A DNA stretch of 64,000 nucleotides from an uncultured Ruminiclostridium sp. (GCA_947630175.1 CANRGJ010000005.1:145769-209768); one strand, 5' to 3'; shown: positions 7,865 through 17,559, counted from the first letter of the stretch. Numbers and translations: made by a program. The notes: generated by a model not told the origin, from the sequence alone.

Positions 7865-7905
7865 AAGGCTCTGATTTATACAGAGCCTTTATGTTTTTTA
7901 TTTTA
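7865..7905 (+). terminator. Terminator after the secreted protein gene
   Basis: AAGGCTCTG at 7865-7873 pairs with CAGAGCCTT at 7881-7889 around a 7-base loop, followed by a T-rich run. Confidence 0.8.
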
Positions 7906-7933
7906 AAAAATTTATTTAAATTAAAAATTTTTC

Positions 7934-7962
7934 TTGCATTTAAAGCTTAAATATGGTATTAT
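7934..7962 (+). promoter_or_regulatory. Promoter for the aminotransferase gene
   Basis: TTGCAT at 7934-7939 and TATTAT at 7957-7962 are 17 bp apart, with an extended -10 TATGG. Confidence 0.65.
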
Positions 7963-8023
7963 TAAAAAGTTAAAAATTATTATGCCGCAAATTATAAACA
8001 CCCGATGAAAGGAATGATGAAAA

Positions 8024-9205
8024 ATGAACGCTTTTTCATACAGAATATCAGGCGTACAGCCCTCTGCTATAAGGGAAATACTGAAATTTACCTCCGACCC
8101 AGAGGTGATAAGCTTTGCTGCGGGCAATCCTGCTCCCGAAGCGTTTCCCGTTGAAACGATACGCAGGATAAGCGACGATATTCTCAGAGAGGAGCCTATA
8201 AGCGCCCTCCAGTATTCCATCACAGAGGGTTATCCCAAGCTCCGCCAGTGGCTAAAGGACGATATGACGAAAAAGGAAATGTTCAACGAGCAGGACGACG
8301 AGCTTATAATCACCAGCGGCGCACAGCAGGCTATCGAGACCTGCGCCAAGATATTCTGTAACGAGGGCGAGACCATAATCTGCGAGGAACCTTCGTTCAT
8401 CGGTTCTCTCAACGCTTTCAGAACCTATAACGCAAAGCTGGTAGGCGTTGAAATGGACGACGAGGGAATGATACCCGAAAAGCTGGAGCAGGCTTTAAAA
8501 GCCAATCCCCGCACCGCCTTCATCTACGTTATCCCCAATTTCCAGAACCCCACTGGAAAGACCACCTCTCTTGAACGCCGCAAAATAATACTTGACCTTG
8601 CCTATAAATATAATGTTCTTATCCTTGAGGACAATCCCTACGGCGACCTTCGCTTTGCGGGAATTGACGTTCCGTCAATAAAATCTATGGACAAAAAGGG
8701 ACACGTTATTTACGCGGGAACATTTTCCAAGATACTTTCTCCGGGACTGAGAGTAGGCTATATGATAGCCACCAAGATGATGATAAGCAAAGCCACAGTC
8801 GCCCTGCAAACCTCAACCGTACACACCAACATCTGGGCGCAGATGGTAGCTTACCGCTTCGTCACCGAAGTCGACCTTGAGGAGCATTTCCAAAAGCTCC
8901 GTGAAATATACAAGAACAAATGCAGTCTTATGCTCAACAGCCTGAAATTTGCTATGCCTCGTTCAATAGATTTCACCGAGCCCGAGGGCGGACTTTTCAT
9001 CTGGGGAACTCTCCCCTGCGGCGATATGAACGCCTTCTGCAAAGCCGCAGTTGAAAACAAGGTAGCAGTCGTACCCGGCAACGCTTTCTCAGTAGACGAA
9101 AGAAAGCCCAGCCTCAGCTTCCGCCTTAACTTCTCGACCCCCACCGATGAGCAGATAGAGCAAGGCGTAGAAATCCTTGCAAAAGTGGCAAAAACAATGT
9201 ATTAA
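8024..9205 (+). CDS. PLP-dependent aminotransferase, class I/II (2-aminoadipate transaminase-like)
   Basis: The 393-residue protein is a fold-type I aminotransferase. PNFQNPTGKTTSLERR is the conserved PTG region, EDNPYGDLRF the aromatic/Asp cofactor region, and AGTFSKILSPGLRVGYM carries the PLP Lys followed by the PGLRxGY signature. SFRLNFS near the C terminus holds the substrate-carboxylate Arg. The N-terminal start (RISGVQPSAIREILKFTSDP) and lack of a DNA-binding domain fit the stand-alone MocR-like / LysN group, which acts on 2-aminoadipate, aromatic or branched amino acids. Exact substrate is not determinable. AAAGGA at 8008-8013 precedes the ATG. It has its own promoter and is followed by trpS after 112 bases. 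Confidence 0.9.
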   Translation: MNAFSYRISGVQPSAIREILKFTSDPEVISFAAGNPAPEAFPVETIRRISDDILREEPISALQYSITEGYPKLRQWLKDDMTKKEMFNEQDDELIITSGAQQAIETCAKIFCNEGETIICEEPSFIGSLNAFRTYNAKLVGVEMDDEGMIPEKLEQALKANPRTAFIYVIPNFQNPTGKTTSLERRKIILDLAYKYNVLILEDNPYGDLRFAGIDVPSIKSMDKKGHVIYAGTFSKILSPGLRVGYMIATKMMISKATVALQTSTVHTNIWAQMVAYRFVTEVDLEEHFQKLREIYKNKCSLMLNSLKFAMPRSIDFTEPEGGLFIWGTLPCGDMNAFCKAAVENKVAVVPGNAFSVDERKPSLSFRLNFSTPTDEQIEQGVEILAKVAKTMY

Positions 9206-9317
9206 AATCCGTTTTTCCGCAGGAAAAACACCACAACTGTGTACTTTTCACTGTACACTCTACACTGACAATGCGGTGCCGTTACCCGCATTAACATAAA
9301 TCGAAAGGACAAAATCA

Positions 9318-10319
9318 ATGGAAGAAATCAGCAAAAAGCGTATATTCAGCGGCATACAGCCCACCAACACCCCCCATCTGGGCAATTATCTGGGAGCTTT
9401 GCGCAACTGGAAGAATATGCAGGAGGATTACGACTGCATTTACAGCATAGTAGACCTGCATTCTATCACCGTAAGGCAGGAGCCTGCCAAACTGCGCCGT
9501 CAGATAGCCGAAAGCTACGCTCTTTTGCTTGCGATAGGCATAGACCCTGAGAGATCCGTTGTATTTGTTCAGGGACACAATCCTGCTCACGCACAATTGA
9601 GTTGGATACTGTCCTGCTTTACACAATTCGGCGAGCTCAGCCGTATGACCCAGTTTAAGGACAAATCCCAGAAGCACCCCGAGAATATAAATGCGGGACT
9701 GTTCACCTACCCCGTTCTTATGGCGGCGGACATTCTGCTTTATCAGGCGGACGTTGTCCCCGTGGGAATTGACCAGAAACAGCACGTTGAGCTTGCCAGA
9801 AACATCGCCCAGCGCTTCAACAACCTCTACGGAGATACCTTCACCGTACCCGAGCCCTATATTGTAAAGGCGGTGCAGAAAATAATGTCCCTTTCCGACC
9901 CCACCAAGAAGATGTCCAAGTCGGACGAAAACCCCAACTCTGTGGTGAGCCTGCTGGACGACCGTGATACCGTCCTTCGCAAGTTCAAGAGAGCAGTCAC
10001 CGACAGCGGCTCCGAGGTAAAGGCGGAAGAGGGAAAAGACGGCATTGTAAATCTTATGTCTATTTACAGCGCCGTTACAAACAAGACATTTGACGAGATA
10101 GAAAACGAATTTAAAGGAAAAGGCTACGGAGATTTCAAGACCGCCGTGGGAGAGGCGGTAGCAGATATGTTGACCCCTGTTCAGAATGAGTTTAACCGCA
10201 TAATTGCCGACAAGACCTATCTTGAAGGCTGTATGAAGGACGGTGCGGAAAAAGCATACAAGCTTTCCCGCCGCACTCTGCAAAAGGTCAATAAAAAGCT
10301 GGGCTTTATCAATCTTTGA
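9318..10319 (+). CDS. trpS: Tryptophan--tRNA ligase
   Basis: The 333-residue protein charges tRNA-Trp in the cytoplasm. SGIQPTNTPHLGNYLGALRNW contains the class I HIGH-type motif, and KKMSKSDEN is the KMSKS loop. The length fits bacterial TrpRS. GYGDFKTAVGEAV lies in the C-terminal anticodon-binding helices. GAAAGGA sits upstream of ATG 9318. The 112-bp leader has short hairpins (GTTTTTCC/GGAAAAAC at 9211-9229 and AATGCGG/CCGCATT at 9270-9292) but no T-box core that I can recognise. A terminator follows at 10348-10383. Confidence 0.97.
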   Translation: MEEISKKRIFSGIQPTNTPHLGNYLGALRNWKNMQEDYDCIYSIVDLHSITVRQEPAKLRRQIAESYALLLAIGIDPERSVVFVQGHNPAHAQLSWILSCFTQFGELSRMTQFKDKSQKHPENINAGLFTYPVLMAADILLYQADVVPVGIDQKQHVELARNIAQRFNNLYGDTFTVPEPYIVKAVQKIMSLSDPTKKMSKSDENPNSVVSLLDDRDTVLRKFKRAVTDSGSEVKAEEGKDGIVNLMSIYSAVTNKTFDEIENEFKGKGYGDFKTAVGEAVADMLTPVQNEFNRIIADKTYLEGCMKDGAEKAYKLSRRTLQKVNKKLGFINL

Positions 10320-10347
10320 TAAAGCGCATTTCTGCTGAACATCTTCG

Positions 10348-10383
10348 GGCATAGCCGCCGATTCCTGCGGCTGTGCCTTTTTG
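10348..10383 (+). terminator. Terminator after trpS
   Basis: GGCATAGCCGC at 10348-10358 pairs with GCGGCTGTGCC at 10367-10377 (one G-T pair), followed by TTTTT. Confidence 0.85.
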
Positions 10384-10421
10384 CGTTTCTTTGCAGGAAG
10401 AAAGGAATATACAGACAGAAA

Positions 10422-12707
10422 ATGAAATATTTTGACACTCTGACGCAGGGAGCTGAGCAGGCTCTGACCGACCGAGGAGTCGGCCTTGACTCTCTCCTCT
10501 ACTGCATCAAATGCGATATGGACTACGAGGGAATGTATTACGACACCTACGTGGTCTTTGACAGCGAAAAGCTTTACATATTAAGCGGCTACGACAGACA
10601 GATACGGGAGAAGAAAAAGATACGCTATGAGTTTGACTTCCGTGATTATAAGGAGTACAGCCTTTCCGATATTTACGAGCTGTACGTCGACCGCTACCGC
10701 CACACCTGCCGCCTTATGGGAAAGCAAAAGGGCTGTGACAGCAGCGACAGCGACAAACACGTCTGCATAAGCCGCTTTTCATCAGGCTTTTCCGAGAAAG
10801 CGGAGCAGTTTTGTCACCGCTACAACCTGACGGTAAAGAAAGAGGCAATAGACGACAGTATGCTGGACGAGCGCAGTCCTTTCTGCCCCAAATGCCACCG
10901 CCGCTATCCCGACCCCAACCGCAAATACTGCCCCTATTGCGTAAAGCGCTCGTCGCTTTTCAGGCGCCTTATGGAAATGTTCGGGGACTTCAAGCTCCAG
11001 ACTGCCTCAATTCTTATAATGATGATACTTTCAGCGGCTCTGGGAATAATCTCCCCCTACTTCGGCACTGCCTTCCTGTACGACCGTGTGCTTGACGCGG
11101 CAGGCGATTTTTACGGGCAGATACTCTTTGCAGTTTTGATGATGGCGGGATTTCGCCTTATGTCAGGGCTTTTCAGCACACTTTACGGCGTTGTGTTCAG
11201 CACCGCCGTATCAAAGGTAATGCACAAAATAAGGGTAAAGGTCTTTGCCGCTATGGAAAAGCTGTCCCTGTCCTTTTTCACGTCAAAGCAGACAGGCTCC
11301 CTTATGACCCGTGTAGACCGTGACGCCAACGACGTTTACGACTTTTTCTGCTTCATCGTCCCCCAGGGCGTCACCAACATAATCAAAATGGCGTCAATGG
11401 TAGTTCTGATGTACCTGCTGTCCCCCTTGCTTGCCACCTGCATACTCATAATGATGATTATGGTATTTGTCAGCGAGATATTTTTTGCCAAAGGACAGCG
11501 CCGCCACTGGCGAGCCACCAACCTTGCCGTCCGCCGTATGCAGTCCAACCTGAACGACGCCATAAACGGACACAGAGTTGTGAAGGCCTTTGCCCGTGAG
11601 GAGCAGGAAAAATCCCGCTTCGGAAAGAGCCTTGACCGTGTGTATGAGGCGGATATGGCAAGAAGTGTCCGCTATGTCAAGTTTGACAGCTCACAGTGGG
11701 TTATATACAGCGTGGGCAGAGCTTTGCTTATCGTTCTGGGATTTTACCTTGTTATAAAAGGCTCCATAGGCATAGGCGAGCTTATGCTTATGATAAGCTA
11801 TTTCGGAATGTTATGGGACCCTGTTTATTTCTTCGTATATGCGGGCAACGACTGGTCACGGTGCATAGATGCCGCCTCCCGTATCTTTGAGATAATCGAC
11901 AGCAACCCCACCGTAAAGCCCCCTGTAACTCCCGCAGAAGTACCCTCCGAGGGACTTCAGGGCGACATCGTGCTGAAAAACGTCAGCTTTGAATACGAAG
12001 CGGGCGTTCCAGTCCTGAAAGACGTAAGTATGAACATAGAGCAGGGCAAATTCTACGGCGTCGTAGGAAAAACGGGAGCAGGAAAATCCACCCTGATAAA
12101 CCTTATCTCAAGGCTTTATGACCCCACCAACGGCGAAATAAGGATAGACGGTATCCCCATAAAGGACATCGCCTTTGAGGACCTGCGCCGCAGTATCGGT
12201 ATAGTTTCACAGGAAACATACCTCTTTATGGGAAGTATTGCGGACAATATACGCTACGCCCGCCCCGACGCCACCATAGAGGAAGTAGTTGAAGCGGCAA
12301 AGAACGCCAACGCTCACGACTTTATCTTAAAGCTCCCCGACGGCTACGACACTATGATAGGCAGCGGCGGAGTAAGTCTTTCAGGCGGCGAAAAGCAGCG
12401 TATCTCAATAGCACGAGCCCTGATACAAAAGCCCAATATCCTTATCCTTGACGAAGCCACCGCCTCAATGGACACCCGCACCGAGCGAAAGATACAAAAC
12501 GCCATTGACAATCTTAAAAAGGGAAGGACCATAATCGCAATAGCCCACCGTCTTTCCACTTTAAGAGATGCGGATATGCTCTGCGTTATCGAACACGGCG
12601 AGGTAAAGGAAACAGGCACTCACGACCAGCTTATAAGAGCAAAGGGAAAATATTTCGAGCTGTATAAGCTGCAAGCCGAGGCTCTTAAGACCATCGGCGT
12701 TGAGTAA
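10422..12707 (+). CDS. ABC exporter half-transporter with N-terminal zinc ribbon
   Basis: The 761-residue protein has three parts. Residues 1-145 are a soluble domain of unknown fold. A zinc ribbon follows (CPKC 155-158, CPYC 170-173). Then comes an exporter core: six membrane helices from about 190 to 460 and a nucleotide-binding domain with GKTGAGKST (Walker A), LSGGEKQR (signature), ILILDEATASMD (Walker B) and IAIAHR (H-loop). It is a type IV half-transporter expected to pair with the second one at 13286. The intervening gene encodes a DUF1854 protein; I recall DUF1854 proteins and such ABC proteins being annotated as cyanophycin-metabolism-associated, but no cyanophycin gene is present here. 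The substrate is unknown. Confidence 0.9.
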   Translation: MKYFDTLTQGAEQALTDRGVGLDSLLYCIKCDMDYEGMYYDTYVVFDSEKLYILSGYDRQIREKKKIRYEFDFRDYKEYSLSDIYELYVDRYRHTCRLMGKQKGCDSSDSDKHVCISRFSSGFSEKAEQFCHRYNLTVKKEAIDDSMLDERSPFCPKCHRRYPDPNRKYCPYCVKRSSLFRRLMEMFGDFKLQTASILIMMILSAALGIISPYFGTAFLYDRVLDAAGDFYGQILFAVLMMAGFRLMSGLFSTLYGVVFSTAVSKVMHKIRVKVFAAMEKLSLSFFTSKQTGSLMTRVDRDANDVYDFFCFIVPQGVTNIIKMASMVVLMYLLSPLLATCILIMMIMVFVSEIFFAKGQRRHWRATNLAVRRMQSNLNDAINGHRVVKAFAREEQEKSRFGKSLDRVYEADMARSVRYVKFDSSQWVIYSVGRALLIVLGFYLVIKGSIGIGELMLMISYFGMLWDPVYFFVYAGNDWSRCIDAASRIFEIIDSNPTVKPPVTPAEVPSEGLQGDIVLKNVSFEYEAGVPVLKDVSMNIEQGKFYGVVGKTGAGKSTLINLISRLYDPTNGEIRIDGIPIKDIAFEDLRRSIGIVSQETYLFMGSIADNIRYARPDATIEEVVEAAKNANAHDFILKLPDGYDTMIGSGGVSLSGGEKQRISIARALIQKPNILILDEATASMDTRTERKIQNAIDNLKKGRTIIAIAHRLSTLRDADMLCVIEHGEVKETGTHDQLIRAKGKYFELYKLQAEALKTIGVE

Positions 12708-12726
12708 AAGCAAGAAAGGACAATAT

Positions 12727-13260
12727 ATGAACGAATACAAACAAACCGATTTTCAGATAGACAGCCTGCGTATCCTTGATGTGAACGAGCTTCACTTTAC
12801 AAGGCTGGACAGCGGCTATCTTGATCTTGAATACAAAGGGAACAGATATGAGCAGGTGAGCCTCACCCGCCTTCAGCCCTTTTACTATCTTGATACCTAC
12901 ATCAGCGTTTCCTTCAAGAACGACGAGGACGAGTGGATAGAGATAGGCGTTATCCGTGACATAAACGATATGTCAAAGGAACAGCGCGACCTGTGCGCCG
13001 AATATCTTCAGTTCCGCTATTATGTTCCGCTGATAACCAAGGTCCACTCCATTCGTGACAACCGTATGGGTTATCTTTTCATTGATGCGGAGACCACGGC
13101 AGGAAGAAAGCGTATCGCCGTGAACGACTGGTGGACGAATTTCCGTGTGAATAATAGCGGAATGTTGACCGTCACTGATTCCGACGGAAACAAATACTAC
13201 ATACCCCACCCCGAGGAAATGGACAGAAAAAGCTACCGAAAGTTAGAGCTGTTTATGTGA
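12727..13260 (+). CDS. DUF1854 family protein
   Basis: The 177-residue soluble protein shows the DUF1854 pattern: ELHFTRLDSGYLDLEYKGNR, LTRLQPFYYLDTYISV, DEDEWIEIGVIRD, and RYYVPLITKVHSIRDN. It has no membrane segment. ATG 12727 is chosen because AAAGGA at 12716-12720 lies upstream; an in-frame TTG at 12700 would overlap the preceding gene by 8 bases. It sits between two ABC half-transporter genes in one tight operon. The soluble N-terminal regions of those transporters share a similar beta-rich, charged character, so this protein may be a cytosolic subunit or regulator of the exporter. That role is inference. Confidence 0.8.
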   Translation: MNEYKQTDFQIDSLRILDVNELHFTRLDSGYLDLEYKGNRYEQVSLTRLQPFYYLDTYISVSFKNDEDEWIEIGVIRDINDMSKEQRDLCAEYLQFRYYVPLITKVHSIRDNRMGYLFIDAETTAGRKRIAVNDWWTNFRVNNSGMLTVTDSDGNKYYIPHPEEMDRKSYRKLELFM

Positions 13261-13285
13261 CGTTCCTCCTTTGAAAGGAATTTAT

Positions 13286-15466
13286 ATGAATTTAAAAACA
13301 CCGTTACCCAAGGGCATACCCGAATGTATATTCAGTCTGCCCTTCGACATAGCGGAAAACGGCGAGAAGACCGCAGGCTTTCTCACCGCCGACCGTGAAC
13401 AAATACATATTTACGACAGCGACGGCAGGGAGCTGAGCAGCTTTTCCCTTGACAGCTTTTCCGCTTTCGAGGCAACAAGGCAGATAGGCTGTTCAATGCT
13501 TCGCGGAAAGCGCAAAAGCGATGATAAGTGGCAGTTTTTCTGCTCCTTTACACAGACCCATTATATCCGCTACGCCGAGCTTGCCAAGATACTGGATTAT
13601 TACGCCAACACAGGCGTATTTGTGGATCACTCCGACGAGGAAGAGCCTGTCTGCCCCAAATGCGGACTGAGCCTTGACGGCTCCTCCACCTGCCCCTACT
13701 GCGCTAAAAAGGGAAGCACCGTAAAACGCCTGATGAAACGCCTTGCCCCTTTCAAAAAGCCTTTCATCATCAGCATACTGCTCACCGCCTTTTCCTACGC
13801 CTGCGACCTTGTTGCACCTACCTTACAGCGCTACCTCATTGACGACGTGGTGCAGGTGGAGCAACCTGATATGAACCTGTTCCTCATCATAGCGGGAACT
13901 ATCATTTGTCTCGCCCTTATCGGAACAGCCATAGACTTCATCACCCGCCGCATAAACATCAACATAACCATCGGCTTTATCCGTGACCTGCGCCGCGACC
14001 TGTTCGACAAGACTCAGGAGCTTTCCATGCGCTCCATCTCCCGCCGCACCGCAGGTGAGATAATCCGCCGTGTAAGCGAGGATTCACGCACAGTACAGCA
14101 ATTTGTCACCGACAACGGCAAGGAGATGATACTCCACACCATCTCTCTTGTTGCTTTGGTGATAATAATGTTCGTCAGCAACTGGAAGCTGGCTCTGCTG
14201 GTAATTCTGCCTTTGCCCATAGCTGCTTGGCTTGCAAGCAAGGTAATGCGTATCCTTGACGACCGCAACAGCCGCTGGTGGAGAAAGACCGTGGCTTCCT
14301 CCCGCTATCTCCACGATATGCTTTCGGGAATAAGAGTTGTGAAAAGCTACGGCAGTGAGGAGCGTGAGACTGCCCGCTACACCGAAATATCAAAAGAGGT
14401 GTCAAAAGCCCAGAAAAACATCGACTGTATCTGGTACATATTAAGTCCTCTCCTGCGATATGTCATAGCGATAGGCGAATTTCTTATGCTTTACTTCGGC
14501 GCCTCCGCCGTTATGGATTTTGAGATAACCTTAGGTGAATTTGTTCAGTTCACCACCTACGTTTCTATGCTTTACGGACCTTTGGAATGGCTCACAAATC
14601 TTCCCAGAGTGTTGTCGCAGGCAATGGTCGCCGCAGGCAAAGCCTTTGAGATACTGGACGAGCGCATAGAGCTGAAAGACGCCGAGATACCCGCCGACAA
14701 ACCAATCGACGGCAACATCACCTTTGAACACGTTTCCTTCGGCTATACCGCCTATAATCCTGTTTTAAAGGACATCTCCCTTGAGATAAAGCCGGGCGAG
14801 ATGATAGGCATAGTGGGACACTCAGGTGTCGGAAAATCCACAATGATAAACCTGATAATGCGCCTTTACGACCCCACAAGCGGCAGTATAAAGATAGACG
14901 GTACAGACCTGCGTGATATGACCTCAAAGGGACTTCACGACCAGATGGGCGTAGTTTTGCAGGAGACCTTCCTGTTTAACGGCACAGTTTTGGAAAACAT
15001 CGCCTACTCCAAGCCCGACGCCACCTTTGAGGAAATAATACAAGCCGCCAAGACCGCCGACTGTCACGACTTCATCACCCGCCTGCCCGACGGCTACAAC
15101 ACTTATGTTGGAGAAAAAGGCTACAACCTCTCAGGCGGCGAGCGCCAGCGCGTAGCTATCGCAAGAGCTATACTCCGCGACCCTAAGATACTCATTCTTG
15201 ACGAAGCCACCGCCAGCCTTGACACCCAGACGGAAAAGCAGATACAAACTGCCCTTGACCGCCTTATAAAGGGAAGAACGACGATAGCCATAGCTCACCG
15301 CCTTTCCACCCTCAGCAACGCCGACCGCCTTATCGTCCTCGATAAGGGAAAGCTGGTGGAAATGGGCAGTCACACTGAGCTTATGAAAAAACACGGCGTA
15401 TATTATCAGCTTGTAATGGCACAGCGCACCACTGCCGCCATAAAAAAGCAGACCGTGACCGCATAA
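13286..15466 (+). CDS. ABC exporter half-transporter with N-terminal zinc ribbon, second subunit
   Basis: The 726-residue protein mirrors the one at 10422: a soluble N-terminal domain (1-115), a zinc ribbon (CPKC 123-126, CPYC 136-139), a six-helix membrane domain (about 160-430) and a nucleotide-binding domain with GHSGVGKST, LSGGERQR, ILILDEATASLD and IAIAHR. The D-E pair in Walker B is intact in both partners, so both ATP sites should be active. ATG 13286 is preferred because AAAGGAA lies 6 bases upstream; TTG at 13271 is an alternative. It probably forms a heterodimer with the first half-transporter. A terminator at 15470-15512 ends the operon. Confidence 0.9.
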   Translation: MNLKTPLPKGIPECIFSLPFDIAENGEKTAGFLTADREQIHIYDSDGRELSSFSLDSFSAFEATRQIGCSMLRGKRKSDDKWQFFCSFTQTHYIRYAELAKILDYYANTGVFVDHSDEEEPVCPKCGLSLDGSSTCPYCAKKGSTVKRLMKRLAPFKKPFIISILLTAFSYACDLVAPTLQRYLIDDVVQVEQPDMNLFLIIAGTIICLALIGTAIDFITRRININITIGFIRDLRRDLFDKTQELSMRSISRRTAGEIIRRVSEDSRTVQQFVTDNGKEMILHTISLVALVIIMFVSNWKLALLVILPLPIAAWLASKVMRILDDRNSRWWRKTVASSRYLHDMLSGIRVVKSYGSEERETARYTEISKEVSKAQKNIDCIWYILSPLLRYVIAIGEFLMLYFGASAVMDFEITLGEFVQFTTYVSMLYGPLEWLTNLPRVLSQAMVAAGKAFEILDERIELKDAEIPADKPIDGNITFEHVSFGYTAYNPVLKDISLEIKPGEMIGIVGHSGVGKSTMINLIMRLYDPTSGSIKIDGTDLRDMTSKGLHDQMGVVLQETFLFNGTVLENIAYSKPDATFEEIIQAAKTADCHDFITRLPDGYNTYVGEKGYNLSGGERQRVAIARAILRDPKILILDEATASLDTQTEKQIQTALDRLIKGRTTIAIAHRLSTLSNADRLIVLDKGKLVEMGSHTELMKKHGVYYQLVMAQRTTAAIKKQTVTA

Positions 15467-15469
15467 AAA

Positions 15470-15512
15470 TATCCCCTCACAGCTTTCCACTGAGAGGGGA
15501 TATTATTTTTTA
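15470..15512. terminator. Bidirectional terminator
   Basis: TATCCCCTC at 15470-15478 pairs with GAGGGGATA at 15494-15502, followed by TTATTTTTT. It serves the ABC operon and the convergent HD-domain gene. Confidence 0.8.
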
Positions 15513-17372
15513 CAGCGACTCCTGCAATTCTATCTGCCTGTAAGTCTCGTAATATATCTTTTTCCTTTGCTTCTCAATTTCGCTTTTCAGCTTCTGATAA
15601 AACTCCTTGTCCTCAAGCAGCCGCGCAACGTACGGGGAATATCTTGTGCCCTGCCACCGCATTATTTCGTCCGCCAGAGTTTCAAAGCTCTTTGTTGCGG
15701 CATAGCTCCTGCCGATATTATCCGTGCCTGCGTCCAGCGAATCCGCTACCGAGATAATGTCCACTATCTTTTTCACCCTGCCGGGAACTTCGCCTGCGTC
15801 TGAGGGATAACCGCCCTTTCCGTCATAGTTGAGGTGATGATACAGCGCCGCCGCCTGAAGATCAGGGACCTCCTCAAAGCTGCTGAGCATACAGCTTCCC
15901 AGATACGGGTGATATTTTATCATAGCGAACTCTTCATCAAAAAGCCGCCTGTTATAGTTGCTGATGTGCTTTAATATCATACTTTTTCCTATGTCGTGAT
16001 ACAGCCCGCACAGCTTTGCCGTTTCCAGTATCTCGTCCTTTCTCTCTAAAAGCTCCTCCACGCTCTGAGTGCCGAATGTCCCCACAAGAGCGTCGGGATC
16101 CACCTCAAACATACGCCTGCAAAGCGTTTCCGTCAGCCAGGACACCATTCTTGAATGGATATGTGTGGGCGGGTGACAGGCGAGGATATAGTTCATCATA
16201 TCATTGTGATTTGTTCTGTTTTTGGAGTGCTGCCAGGCGATAGTCTGCACCTCGTTGCTAAGCTGTGTGATATATTCGTTATACGGCATTCTCATCAGAT
16301 ATTCAAACGCCTGCTCCATCATCTTGTTGATGATCATTTCATAAAACTGCTTTTCCTCTGCGTCAAAATATTTTGACGCATAAAATTCCACATACATAGG
16401 TATTCTCAGATTATCGAATATCCCCTCGGAAGAAAAATCCTCCCTGTCCCTTTTCTTGTAAATGCTTATCCAGTGGTTTATCATTTTATTGACGGATAAA
16501 AGTCCGTTGTGAAACCTTGCGGCGTCGTAAAGATAAATTATTTTGCTCCTTCCTCCCAAAACATTGGGTGAGGGATTTGTGCTGTTGTAAAGATATTCCG
16601 CCGATTCCAGCATATCCTTTGCGATCCTTTCGTCATAATGCGTTCTGAGATCGCCCATAAATACCGTCCTGTCGGCGTGCATGGAATAAGCGAACCTGTC
16701 CCACGGTTGTTCGGGATTTTCCGATCTTCTTTTAGGAGAATTGATGATCTCCATAGTCTTGTTAAAAAGCGCCGTGTATTCTTTATATCTGTCCTGTGTA
16801 CTGCGGATATTTCCTTTTTCGTCGGTAAGCTGCATATCCAGCTTCATATTCCCCAGGCTTCTTATGATATAACCTCTTGTTTTCGGATTTTTTATCTCAT
16901 CATATCTGGGCAGATATGACGCCGCCTGAGAGAAATAGCTTTTTATCGTCCCCGCATATACGGAGATACCCAGATCAGCCTCCTTAAGATTTACATAATG
17001 CAGACACAGCCCCATAAAATAAAGCTCCTGTATCAGCAGATCCGTGTCGTTATGTATAACGGCGTATTCTCTCAGCAGCCTGTGAATGTAGTATGCAAGA
17101 CACACGTCCGACTGCTGACTGAGGTTCAGCAGCTTCTGGGACAGCTCTTCAAGCTCCTTCGCCTTTTCCTCCGACAGCTCCTCCGCTTTTTCGTTCAGAA
17201 TTTTCTCACTAATGAGCCTGTCATTGTCATTATGCAGTTTAAACAGCGTTTCGGAGTTTTTTCTTATGGCGTCAACAGCCTCGTCCTGGTTCATATAAAG
17301 GTCAATGTGAAACCTCATATGCTTTCCCACAAGGTGAAGATTTTCCATATACTGTTCAAAATCCTTGTTCAA
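15510..17372 (-). CDS. HD-GYP-like phosphohydrolase with large helical N-terminal domain
   Basis: The 620-residue protein has an HD-type metal site in its last third: CGLYHDIGKSMI, then MIKYHPYLGSCML, ALYHHLNYDGKGGYPSD and IISVADSLDAGT. This order matches HD-GYP phosphodiesterases of cyclic dinucleotides, although the HHExxDGxGYP motif reads HHLNYDGKGGYP. The first 420 residues are helical, Glu/Lys/Leu-rich, with a coiled-coil-like stretch at about 55-90 (KILNEKAEELSEEKAKEL), and may be TPR-like sensor repeats. No membrane helix is visible. The start is TTG at 17372, chosen for a GGGAGG SD just upstream; an ATG 13 codons earlier lacks one. No GGDEF protein is in the window. The promoter is at 17410-17438. 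Confidence 0.75.
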   Translation of the reverse strand: MNKDFEQYMENLHLVGKHMRFHIDLYMNQDEAVDAIRKNSETLFKLHNDNDRLISEKILNEKAEELSEEKAKELEELSQKLLNLSQQSDVCLAYYIHRLLREYAVIHNDTDLLIQELYFMGLCLHYVNLKEADLGISVYAGTIKSYFSQAASYLPRYDEIKNPKTRGYIIRSLGNMKLDMQLTDEKGNIRSTQDRYKEYTALFNKTMEIINSPKRRSENPEQPWDRFAYSMHADRTVFMGDLRTHYDERIAKDMLESAEYLYNSTNPSPNVLGGRSKIIYLYDAARFHNGLLSVNKMINHWISIYKKRDREDFSSEGIFDNLRIPMYVEFYASKYFDAEEKQFYEMIINKMMEQAFEYLMRMPYNEYITQLSNEVQTIAWQHSKNRTNHNDMMNYILACHPPTHIHSRMVSWLTETLCRRMFEVDPDALVGTFGTQSVEELLERKDEILETAKLCGLYHDIGKSMILKHISNYNRRLFDEEFAMIKYHPYLGSCMLSSFEEVPDLQAAALYHHLNYDGKGGYPSDAGEVPGRVKKIVDIISVADSLDAGTDNIGRSYAATKSFETLADEIMRWQGTRYSPYVARLLEDKEFYQKLKSEIEKQRKKIYYETYRQIELQESL

Positions 17373-17409
17373 GCCTGTCCCTCCCGATGATATATGTAGA
17401 CATAATAAC

Positions 17410-17438
17410 ATTGTATCATAAATTTTCCGATTTTACAA
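17410..17438 (-). promoter_or_regulatory. Promoter for the HD-GYP-like gene
   Basis: On the minus strand TTGTAA (17433-17438) and TACAAT (17410-17415) are 17 bp apart. Confidence 0.6.
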
Positions 17439-17485
17439 TACACGATTTTCCCAAATCAAAATTTTCCTTAAAATAACAATACCTA

Positions 17486-17514
17486 TTGCAAAACACACCG
17501 AAAAAGTATATAAT
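17486..17514 (+). promoter_or_regulatory. Promoter for rodA-like gene
   Basis: TTGCAA at 17486-17491 and TATAAT at 17509-17514 are 17 bp apart, 46 bp before the ATG. Confidence 0.7.
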
Positions 17515-17559
17515 AGATATGTATATATGCCCGAAAAAATATTTTTGGTTTTGTAAATT

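Noticed and set aside
9206..9317. Possible T-box leader upstream of trpS
   Set aside because: Only 112 bases long; it has small hairpins but no recognisable T-box core or specifier stem, and no clear promoter.
9315..10352. Long minus-strand open frame opposite trpS
   Set aside because: It mirrors trpS codon structure, has no recognisable motif, and trpS has complete HIGH and KMSKS motifs on the other strand.
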